The notes beneath the pieces were generated by a model. It did not search any database, was not told the origin of the DNA, and saw only the letters and a list, made by a program, of their open reading frames with translations. Positions 19,043 through 26,500 of a stretch of 64,000 nt of DNA are shown in pieces (the stretch's first letter is position 1; each line of letters opens with the position of its first letter). The position numbers were made by a program, and so were the translations under genes. Origin of the DNA: Anastatus disparis (taxonomy: Eukaryota > Arthropoda > Insecta > Hymenoptera > Eupelmidae). The DNA lies in the NCBI GenBank assembly GCA_017163975.1, contig JAFFSR010000220.1:11922001-11986000 (forward strand). Reading direction: 5' to 3'.

Positions 19043-19855
19043 ATGATCGTACATTATCAACAACGACAACGTCGACGTGGCCGAGGTTTTCTCAATAAAG
19101 TCATCAACAGTCTTCCGTTCGAACTTCATATTCCAGGATATCAGTACTGCGGACCAGGTACAAAATTAGCTAAACGATTAGCTCGAGGTGATTCAGGAAT
19201 CAATCTTCTTGACAAGGCTTGTAAGGAGCACGATATAGCTTATTCGCAAAACCGCGAGGACATTGAAGCGAGAAACACTGCAGACAAAGTGTTGGCAGAG
19301 AAAGCTTGGCAGAGAGTAAAATCAAAGGACGCAACCATAGGAGAGAAAGCAGCTGCTTTTGCTGTTAGTAAAGCAATGAAGTTAAAGTCTACATTCGGTA
19401 TGGGTATGAGAAAGAAGAAGGGAGCAGCCATTACATTTAATAATGTAGTAAAAGCTGCCTCAAAATCGATAGTTCCCAGCAATTGTGCTCGTAAAGTTAT
19501 TTTATCAGCATTGAAAGGTGCACGTAGTGCCGTTAAAGCAGCAGGTGGTAAAGAAAACGTTAAGATTCCACGCAAACTACCGATCCCAAAGAAAGTTGGA
19601 GGATTTTTACCATTTCTCATACCGTTATTTGCCGGTTTGAGTGCAGTTGGTGGTATTGCAGGTGGCGCTGCTGGAATAGCTAAGGCAGTTAACGATTCTA
19701 AATCTGCCAATTCACAATTGGAGGAGATTAAGAGACATAATAAGAAAATGGAAGAAATAGCTCTCGGTAAAGGGGTTTATTTACAGCCAAGTAAGAGTGG
19801 ACTCGGGCTTCGTCTAAAACCTTACCATGGCAAAGGTTTAAAAAAAAAAGATTGA
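19043..19855 (+). CDS. phospholipase A2-domain minor virion protein with membrane segment
   Basis: The start is taken at ATG 19043 (a GTG in frame precedes it), giving 270 residues. Residues about 25-90 are a parvovirus-type secreted PLA2 domain: calcium loop YCGPGT at 35-40, and the catalytic HD of KEHDIAYS at 63-64 with the following Tyr. In parvovirus VP1 this domain opens the endosomal membrane during entry; here it probably does the same for a Polinton virion. The middle is very basic. Residues about 187-215 (GGFLPFLIPLFAGL, then a Gly/Ala-rich stretch) form a hydrophobic or amphipathic membrane segment like those of capsid-associated lytic proteins. It ends in a lysine-rich tail read through ten adenines and is followed directly by the protease frame. 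Complete. Confidence 0.88.
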   Translation: MIVHYQQRQRRRGRGFLNKVINSLPFELHIPGYQYCGPGTKLAKRLARGDSGINLLDKACKEHDIAYSQNREDIEARNTADKVLAEKAWQRVKSKDATIGEKAAAFAVSKAMKLKSTFGMGMRKKKGAAITFNNVVKAASKSIVPSNCARKVILSALKGARSAVKAAGGKENVKIPRKLPIPKKVGGFLPFLIPLFAGLSAVGGIAGGAAGIAKAVNDSKSANSQLEEIKRHNKKMEEIALGKGVYLQPSKSGLGLRLKPYHGKGLKKKD

Positions 19856-20228
19856 CGAAGTAAGATTGCCTGAGAGAGCTCTCACTGACGCTGATATCAT
19901 CAAGTATGCTAAAATTTTTAAAATTCCAAACTTCCGAGGAGTTTTTATGCGAAATGCATTACCAAAAAGTGGTCCTCGTTATCGTGAATCGGCCATCGTT
20001 AATCTTGATGATGCAGATGGACCAGGAACTCATTGGGTAGCTTATCGAAAACGAGGGAATAGCGTAGTCTATTTCGATAGTTTTGGAGATCTTCAGCCAC
20101 CTTTAGATTTGATGTTGTACTTGGGTGTTGATGAAATCAAGTACAATCCTCAAAGATACCAAGACTTCAATTCATTTAATTGCGGTCATCTTTGTCTAAA
20201 GTTCTTGTGCAGAACTCTTGGTATATAA
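19842..20228 (+). CDS. adenovirus-type (C5) maturation cysteine protease, no proper start
   Basis: The catalytic set of adenain is clear: His in GTHWVAY (residue 56 counting from 19866), Asp in VVYFDSFG (71), and Cys in FNCGHLCLKFL (106). A Gln lies exactly seven residues before the Cys (99), the same spacing as the oxyanion Gln in adenain. The enzyme should cleave capsid or scaffold proteins during virion maturation. The frame is open from 19842 but has no ATG until the internal GVFMRN, inside the conserved region. It lies +1 to the PLA2 frame, which ends in an A10 run just where this frame opens. The protease is therefore probably made as an extension of the PLA2 protein by recoding, or a recent one-base indel has split a fused gene. 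Confidence 0.85.
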   Translation, partial: KKKIDEVRLPERALTDADIIKYAKIFKIPNFRGVFMRNALPKSGPRYRESAIVNLDDADGPGTHWVAYRKRGNSVVYFDSFGDLQPPLDLMLYLGVDEIKYNPQRYQDFNSFNCGHLCLKFLCRTLGI

Positions 20229-20230
20229 AG
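20222..20230 (+). promoter_or_regulatory. TATA box upstream of penton-like gene
   Basis: TATATAAAG overlaps the protease stop codon. The start codon is at 20276, and AACAGTCATC just before it (20265-20274) could be an initiator, though the distance of about 43 nt is longer than ideal. Confidence 0.45.
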
Positions 20231-20275
20231 CAAGAAGCATGCGAATATTGACTTATTATAAGTTTAACAGTCATC

Positions 20276-20962
20276 ATGGAAGATTCATTGACGTTAAGTC
20301 TTTCGGATACATCATCTATACTCGAAGCACAATATTTCCCTCCTATTGAACTTTCTCCCGATAAGAATTATGTTCTTGGTTTAGTTGCCTTCATGACCTT
20401 CAATTCAATTCCTAACATTGATGAGGGTAACAATCTATTCCATGTTGGTAAAGAAGAAATTACTTTACCGACAGGTAGTTACGAGATCGAAGACATAGAG
20501 AATTATCTTAGCGAGACATTGACACACAAGAATATCTCAATCAGTATAAAACCTAACAATAATACTCTTCGTAGCGAAATAAAGTGCAATCAACCGATTG
20601 ATTTTCGATCAAAAAATTCTATAGGATCTTTATTGGGATTCGCTAAACGTCTTCTCGAAGCAGACGTCACTCATAGTTCGGATTTACCAGTAGCCATCTT
20701 GAAGGTCAACGCTCTACGAATAGAGTGTGACATCACCTGCGGTGGGTATATAAACGGTCAACGAGTGCACACGATACACGAGTTCTTCCCAGCAGTACCG
20801 CCAGGATATAAGATCATCGAAGTTCCTTCACCGGTCATTTACCTTCCGATCGTCGTCAAGAGCATAGATCACATTCAAGTGCGCATAGTCGATCAAGACG
20901 GACAACTTGTTAATTTTCGAGGAGAAATTATTAGCATCAGATTACATCTTAAACAAGCGTAA
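20276..20962 (+). CDS. penton-like minor capsid protein
   Basis: The 228-residue protein opens with MEDSLTLSLSDTSSILEAQY, followed by PPIELSPDKNYVLGLVAFMT and LPTGSYEIEDIENYLSE. This is the start typical of Polinton and adintovirus minor capsid proteins as I recall them. The C-terminal part (HEFFPAVPPGYKIIEVPSP to IISIRLHLK) is a run of beta strands fitting a single jelly roll. In virions of this lineage such proteins form pentamers at the vertices. There is no signal or membrane segment and the frame is intact. It lies between protease and major capsid, the usual morphogenesis neighbourhood. The assignment rests on pattern and context, not on a catalytic motif. Confidence 0.75.
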   Translation: MEDSLTLSLSDTSSILEAQYFPPIELSPDKNYVLGLVAFMTFNSIPNIDEGNNLFHVGKEEITLPTGSYEIEDIENYLSETLTHKNISISIKPNNNTLRSEIKCNQPIDFRSKNSIGSLLGFAKRLLEADVTHSSDLPVAILKVNALRIECDITCGGYINGQRVHTIHEFFPAVPPGYKIIEVPSPVIYLPIVVKSIDHIQVRIVDQDGQLVNFRGEIISIRLHLKQA

Positions 20963-20997
20963 TGGGCATTGTATTTAATTCCAAAGTTGGAAAAGGC

Positions 20998-21033
20998 TAT
21001 AAAAGCAGATCAAGATGGAAACCAACCATCAGT
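20998..21033 (+). promoter_or_regulatory. core promoter of the major capsid gene (TATA + TCAGT)
   Basis: TATAAAAG starts at 20998 and TCAGT lies at 21029-21033. The initiator A is 33 nt from the first T. This would give a 5' leader of about 120 nt before ATG 21151. A pyrimidine-rich stretch ending TTGTTTACAG immediately before AAAAATGG could be a splice acceptor in that leader. Confidence 0.65.
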
Positions 21034-21150
21034 CAGCCAAGAGCAGACGAAGCGTTAACACGGCAAAACATACAGTTTCTAAGGAGTCTCGGCCTTCGCG
21101 TCGTCCCTGGTGGAAAATAACTTGTTTATTCTTTTGTTGTTTACAGAAAA

Positions 21151-22389
21151 ATGGAAGAAATACTAAGCATAAAGTCAGCTGTAAAGTATGACGAATCAAT
21201 TGAACATTACGAGATACATGCTCATCAACCATACTCAGCATCCAACTTCAACAACAGCGATGAGATTCGTATAGCCATTCAACATCAAGATTTGTGTCTT
21301 CTACCATCACGCAGTTCGCTACATATTTGTGGTAAACTAGTGAAAGCCGATGGAACTGCTTTAACTAATACTAAATTAGTCAACAACGCCATCTGTCACA
21401 TGTTTGAGGAAATACGTTATGAGATCAACGCAGTAGAAATCGATAAGTGTAAGAATGTAGGTTTGACTACTCTAATGAAAGGTTGGGTCTCGCTCAATCC
21501 CAGTCAAAGCTTGATTATTGAAAACGCAGGATGGCTCGATGTCGAAGAAACACAGCAGTTGACTAACAATACAGGTTACTTCGATGTTTCGATTCCTCTA
21601 GCTATGATTCTAGGCTTCGCTGAAGATTATCGTAAAATCGTAATCAACGTAAAACATGAGCTCATTCTAACGAGATCGAGAAATGATTTGAACGCTGTCG
21701 TACAAACAGCACCAGACGCAACTCATCCTAACGCGTTTGAGAATTTCAAGATTGAATTGAATAGAATAGAGTGGCTTATGCCTTACGTAGTAGTATCAAG
21801 CTCGTACAAAATTCAACTATTAAATCATGTTGAGAAAGATAAACCAATCGATATGAGTTTTCGTAGTTGGGATTTGTACGAGTATCCACTACTTCCCACA
21901 ACATCTAGGCATGTTTGGACCGTCAAAACTTCCAATCAGCTGGAAAAGCCACGATTCGTAATACTAGGTTTTCAAACGAATCGAAAAAGTCAGAGAACTA
22001 TCAACGCGAGTCGCTTCGATCATTGCAATATTAGTAATGTAAAGCTGTTTCTCAATTCTCAATACTATCCGTATGGAAATTTGAATTTAGATATCCCTCA
22101 TAATCAATACGCAATGTTATACGATATGTACGCCAACTTTCAAAGTGCTTACTATTTTAAAGATATCGAGCCTATGCTAAAAAAACAACATTACATCACG
22201 TACTTACCTTTAATCGTGATCGATTGTTCTAAACAAAACGAATCGTTAAAGAGTGCCCCTGTGGATGTTCGACTGGAATTCGAATCGAGAGGTAACTTTC
22301 CAGCAGGAACTTCTGCTTACTGCTTAATCTTACACGATCGTGTTGTTCAGTACAGCGCCGCGAGCGGTAACGTACGAAAACTTGTGTGA
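21151..22389 (+). CDS. major capsid protein, probable double jelly roll
   Basis: The 412-residue protein is the largest of the element. It has the strand-rich composition of a beta-barrel capsid protein and several aromatic-rich stretches (IEHYEIHAHQPYSASNFNNS, WDLYEYPLLPTTSRH, GNLNLDIPHNQYAMLYDMYA). Length and position, after protease and penton, match Polinton major capsid proteins, which form double jelly-roll trimers. No membrane segment or signal peptide, and no internal stops. The start is chosen at the first ATG after a TATA/initiator promoter; the sequence context AAAAATGG is good for insect translation. It is identified by context and overall pattern; a structure prediction would be decisive. 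Confidence 0.82.
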   Translation: MEEILSIKSAVKYDESIEHYEIHAHQPYSASNFNNSDEIRIAIQHQDLCLLPSRSSLHICGKLVKADGTALTNTKLVNNAICHMFEEIRYEINAVEIDKCKNVGLTTLMKGWVSLNPSQSLIIENAGWLDVEETQQLTNNTGYFDVSIPLAMILGFAEDYRKIVINVKHELILTRSRNDLNAVVQTAPDATHPNAFENFKIELNRIEWLMPYVVVSSSYKIQLLNHVEKDKPIDMSFRSWDLYEYPLLPTTSRHVWTVKTSNQLEKPRFVILGFQTNRKSQRTINASRFDHCNISNVKLFLNSQYYPYGNLNLDIPHNQYAMLYDMYANFQSAYYFKDIEPMLKKQHYITYLPLIVIDCSKQNESLKSAPVDVRLEFESRGNFPAGTSAYCLILHDRVVQYSAASGNVRKLV

Positions 22390-22398
22390 GGGAATCAA

Positions 22399-22438
22399 TA
22401 TAAAAAGCTGACTCGTCAGTAAGAGTCTCTCATTCAGG
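22399..22438 (+). promoter_or_regulatory. TATA box and short leader of the 163-aa gene
   Basis: TATAAAAAG starts at 22399. TCAGT at 22416-22420 is too close to it for the standard distance, while ATTCAGG at 22433-22439 fits better but abuts the ATG at 22439. The TATA assignment is fair; the start site is uncertain. Confidence 0.4.
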
Positions 22439-22930
22439 ATGGAGTACTTGGTAGATATGCAAGGCTTCAAACAGCCAGGTAATGATTACATCCTCAAAGA
22501 ATTGGCTATAGTTCCTCTCAAAGATGATTCCGACCCTGTTGTACTCTTATTCGAGAAGCCTTATCCATGGCGTCGACTATCGGATAAATATAAGAGAGAA
22601 AACATATGGTTAGAAGAGCATTACCATGGACTATCTTGGGATTCAGGAAATATTCCATACACAGATGTAGTAAAATTACTTAGAGAGGCATTACACGATG
22701 CTAGTAAAGTCTTGGTTATGGGTTCCATCAAGAAAGCATGGTTAGAACGCTTCAAGTTCAAAGTTCATGATGTAGCAGAAATGGGTTTTCCACCGCTAGA
22801 TAAGATCAAACTTGTCACGGTTTGCCCGCATCATAATGGAGCATACAGAGCTAGTTGTGCCCTTCACAACGTAAGACTCATGAAAAAATTCCTTACTGAG
22901 AGTATTTCCGAGAAAATGGAGTGTGATTAA
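22439..22930 (+). CDS. 163-aa conserved-looking protein of unknown function
   Basis: The protein starts MEYLVDMQGFKQPGNDYILK and continues with IVPLKDDSDPVVLLFEKPYP, KRENIWLEEHYHGLSWDSG, VLVMGSIKKAWLERF and a C-terminal CPHHN/CALHNVRLMKKF. Mixed beta strands and helices with conserved-looking acidic and histidine positions (D6, E21, the C-terminal H/N) suggest a small globular, possibly RNase H-fold, protein. I do not recognise a catalytic motif and give no function. The frame is intact, has its own TATA box and starts 49 bp after the capsid stop codon, so it is probably expressed with the virion genes. Confidence 0.7.
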   Translation: MEYLVDMQGFKQPGNDYILKELAIVPLKDDSDPVVLLFEKPYPWRRLSDKYKRENIWLEEHYHGLSWDSGNIPYTDVVKLLREALHDASKVLVMGSIKKAWLERFKFKVHDVAEMGFPPLDKIKLVTVCPHHNGAYRASCALHNVRLMKKFLTESISEKMECD

Positions 22931-22931
22931 C

Positions 22932-22972
22932 TATAAATAACAGATGCTTTTCGATTTTAGATTTATTCCAAA
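22932..22972 (+). promoter_or_regulatory. TATA box upstream of the 70-aa gene
   Basis: TATAAATA begins at about 22933, right after the previous stop codon and about 40 nt before ATG 22973. This leaves room for only a very short leader. Confidence 0.45.
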
Positions 22973-23185
22973 ATGGGACAGGCTTCAACAAGCATGGGAG
23001 GATATAACTCCTCAAACTACTCAGATCAAAATTCAGATCAAAATTGTTCAGAGTATACACCCCTTCTTCGTAACAGACGAAAGAAAGATGTAAACTGGAA
23101 AGAATATATAGATGAAAAATATTCCAGTATGAATCAATCATCATCGAAAACAGAATCATCGAATATTAAATATAAAAAATTATAA
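22973..23185 (+). CDS. 70-aa protein with myristoylation and dileucine motifs
   Basis: The short protein starts MGQASTS, which fits the N-myristoylation consensus (Gly at 2, small residue at 6). Polar Ser/Asn/Gln-rich sequence follows, then EYTPLL at 27-32, matching the acidic dileucine sorting motif, then a basic patch (RNRRKK) and a lysine-rich tail. No domain or membrane span. The combination suggests a protein attached to the inner face of a membrane, perhaps involved in egress or intracellular transport of virions. It has its own TATA box and is the last gene before the right TIR. It could be spurious because it is short, but promoter, position and motifs support it. Confidence 0.55.
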   Translation: MGQASTSMGGYNSSNYSDQNSDQNCSEYTPLLRNRRKKDVNWKEYIDEKYSSMNQSSSKTESSNIKYKKL

Positions 23186-23254
23186 TATTTAATATTCAAA
23201 ATAGTAGATATAGATATAGCGCTCTATAATTTATTAAAAAATAAATAAAATATT

Positions 23255-23494
23255 CAAATAAAAAATATCCGCATCTCGGGATATTCCCTACCTTATCGAC
23301 GCTCGTGCAATTGCATAGAAATGCAAGTGACGCAGAAATGCAAGGGAGGCGGGGAAGGTGACCCAAAAATGCAGAGGGGTGGGGGGTGATCCAGTAATGA
23401 AGGGGGAGGGGTGACCCAAAAATCTAGAGGGGAGGGGGTGACCCAGTAATGAAGGGGGGAGGGGGTGACCCAGAACCGCTATTGCCTATCTACT
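23255..23494 (-). repeat. right terminal inverted repeat
   Basis: This is the reverse complement of the left TIR, ending exactly before the CACATA duplication. Its internal G-rich minisatellite has units carrying GGGGGTGACCCA(A/G)(T/A)AATG. These differ from those of the left end, so the minisatellite parts have changed independently while outer and inner blocks are conserved. Runs of 4-7 G (for example GGGGTGGGGGG) are frequent. Confidence 0.92.
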
Positions 23495-23500
23495 CACATA
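23495..23500. repeat. right target-site duplication (CACATA)
   Basis: Identical to 9673-9678 and immediately outside the right terminal repeat. Confidence 0.93.
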
Positions 23501-26500
23501 TTACCACGCAGATCGTTAAGTTTTCTGTGTTATGCATCCAACTTTTTTTTCATATCCTTTTACAAATTTTGAATTACAAAGGAAAATGGAAAAAGGGAGT
23601 CTGTAATGGTGCTATAAACTATGATGGTAAAAATTTAATAATTGAAAAACAGAGTTATTTTTTATTACATTTTACTTTAGCATTTTTAATAATTTTAAAA
23701 CGTAATAAAAGATTGATTAAAAATTGTTTCGATATTTATTAAAATGTATAATTGCTTTTGAATTTGATAGAAATGAAAATTATTTCGTTATGGGAAATTT
23801 ATATTGTAAGTTGATATCAAATAATTAATCAACAAACGTCAATATTTTTTCAAAATTTTTTTTATTCCGTTAAATTTATATCGCAAAAGAGATCGATTTC
23901 AAATTAAAATAATATTGAAAATACCATTCCGATTCGACGATAATTTGCTTTTTTCAAATTTATCATATCGCATACAATAATATGATCGCAATACATTAAA
24001 CTCAATATCACGATTGGAAATCAATCATTTGTAAAATATATATTTTTTTTATAATCAAAATTTTATAAATGAAAAATATTCGTTTCTTACATTTTTCGTC
24101 ATTATAGTCAAGTCAATAAATAATAAAAATCACTATGGACAATAAATCACAAGTTTTTTTCAGAAAATCTATGAAATTTCAAAGGATCTATTTTTCAAAA
24201 ACTGTCACCCTTTTGAGATAACCATTATTCACTTCAAAATGCCCTACAATCTATACCTTCGAAAGCAATTAAAATTCTGAAAAAAAAGAGAGAATGGTAG
24301 AAAAGTTACTGTAACAATAAAACAACAAAGTAAAATATCTCTATTGATTGTCGCCAAAAAAGTATATAAATTCACTTTGATTCCTTCCGATAAAGAGATT
24401 TTCATCGTTTTCGAAACTTTATGTTTTTTCAGTGGTTTTAAAATTTGTGTTACTACCCGCACTATAAGCTACAATAATGAAACTAACGGCTCTTCAATGC
24501 TATATTGGCGCTTTTCGTGTTTACTTGGCACGATTTTTTTTTTGCCCCTGTGGGCTACGAAACATTGAAACAGAGAGAGAAAAAAAGGAATGGTAAACAG
24601 AGCGAGGTAAAAGTATGGAATATGCCGAGGATTATTACATCCGTTGCTTTGCCAAGAGGTTTTGGTTTATTTTGTAACGGTCAAGAGTTTTCTTTGGTTT
24701 TTGTAGCTTTGGTATATTTTTTTCCAATTTTTTTTTTTCGTTTGGTTGATATAACGATCGAAAATTGGAGCACAAAGTATTCGCATGCGAAAGATTCGAA
24801 GTCAATAGAGAGCTTTGATTCCTTCTTTTTTTCAGATGTTATCACGTTAATGTACAGTATTTCGTATATTCATCAGCTGGGAATGAAATTGCAAAGTGTA
24901 ATGAAGCTTATTTCATGATTCTATAATTTTGGGAGATTGTACAATAAATTCATATTTTCATTCAACATTAATGATATTATTAAAGAAAAAAGAAATACTT
25001 TAATTGACAAAATTAAATTTAGATGATTTTGGAATATTCAAATTATGATTGAAATGAATAAATGTAATTATTAAATTAAATCTAGATGAATAATGAGTCA
25101 ATAATAAATTCAACGAATAACATATTAAAATGGGTTGAATGCATCGTCAAAGTTTTGACAAATCAACTGAAAAAATCACTCGTTCAAACATAATAAAATG
25201 AATACATGAAATATATACGATATTAACAAAATATGACATTATTTTATTCATGATAAATAATTCATAAAATAAATAATGATAAACAATTAATTGACGATGA
25301 GTTTTAATGTTGAACGTTAAAAACAGGATGATAAAAAATTTATTTGATATCAAGTTACAATGAAAAAAAAGTACAAACACTTCGGAAATTAATTACGTGC
25401 TTACGTATATGAAAAATTCCTTGTAAAAATGTATATACCCCGTTATACTTTCCCACCCACTTGCGAAACAAAAGAGGAAAAAAACAATGTAAGAAGAAGA
25501 AGAAAAAAAAACTGTATATCCTCTTAAGATTGCCTTGCCCATAAAAAAAAAACTTACATAAAGAATTTTCCCTTGTCCAGTTTCTTCGCTTTCAAGAACC
25601 AAGTAAAGCAACGAGAGAGAAAAAAAAGCAGGGAAAGAAAAAGAAAAAAAAAATTAATAAAATATTCCGCGAAGGGATGGTATGCTTTCATTACTGCAGT
25701 TTTATTGAAAAATGCTCTAGAGGTCGTTGGTTGTGGGATATAAAAAAGAGAGAGAGAGAGGAAAAGATATAATGGTAGGAGAGAATCGGTTTGAAACAAC
25801 ACCATACCCGTTTTGTTAAATCCTCGCGTTTGGGAATATCGGTTGCGTTTCTAACTCCACATATACAGTTGAAAAAAAAAAAAAAGAGAACGGGTGGCGT
25901 ACGAGGAAAAATAATAAAAAACAATACCAGAGAGAAAGAGATGGATGCTAATAAAAATGCAGTCTCGAATCACGTATTCCGTTTGCGATTTTGTGATTTT
26001 TGTCGCTTGGTAGGTATGCGAAGGAAATTAGGATTTTCTTTTTTTTTTTTATTTCACGTTCGTGGATTGATGAATTTTTTTTTATTGTTATTATTGACGC
26101 TTTTCTCAGTATTCGCACTCTCTTTTTTTTTTTTAAATCGAATGGACTTTTATTCTTTTTGAGCTTATAAGCGATTGCGTTTTTGTTGTAATTAACGAAT
26201 ATACGAAATTTTTATCTTTACGTTTTGTCATCAATTGGAATTTTATGAATCATAAATTGATTTTACGTAATTAGTGAGCATATAATGCTAATATTAATTA
26301 AAATTGCTCATAGGATATAAAATTTTACTCGAATTCAATTAATTATTTGTTAAAAGTATTTTAGGATGACAGTAAAAAAACAATATTAAACCATGATTGT
26401 TTATAGTTTTGAAAAAAACTATATTTATATTCAATATATTTAATTTTTTTAATACATAATGTCATTTTTTGTAACTTTCGTACGATATATTCATACTGTG

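Larger units (their letters stand above)
9679..23494. mobile_element. Maverick/Polinton-type virus-like element, polymerase-less
   Basis: The 13,816-bp element is bounded by inverted repeats starting AGTAGATAGGCAATAGCGG at 9679 and ending with the reverse complement at 23494, with identical CACATA duplications outside. It encodes a DDE integrase, FtsK/HerA-type packaging ATPase, adenain-like protease, penton-like and major capsid proteins, which is the Polinton hallmark set. It also carries a phospholipase A2 protein, a FLYWCH protein, a fibre-like protein and small unknowns. Known Polintons are 15-20 kb and carry a protein-primed DNA polymerase B of about 1000 residues or more; none is present here. 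Most open frames are intact, but the integrase has a stop, a left-arm gene is broken and the protease lacks a good start. The insertion is therefore probably fairly recent and dependent on a helper for replication, or already dead. Confidence 0.93.

Noticed and set aside
19043..20228. Endogenous parvovirus because of the PLA2 domain
   Set aside because: No parvoviral replication protein or capsid accompanies it. The gene lies inside a delimited Polinton-type element with adenain-like protease, ATPase and Polinton-type ends.
24505..24918. 137-residue plus-strand frame
   Set aside because: Phe-rich low-complexity composition, no motif and no promoter or splice support.
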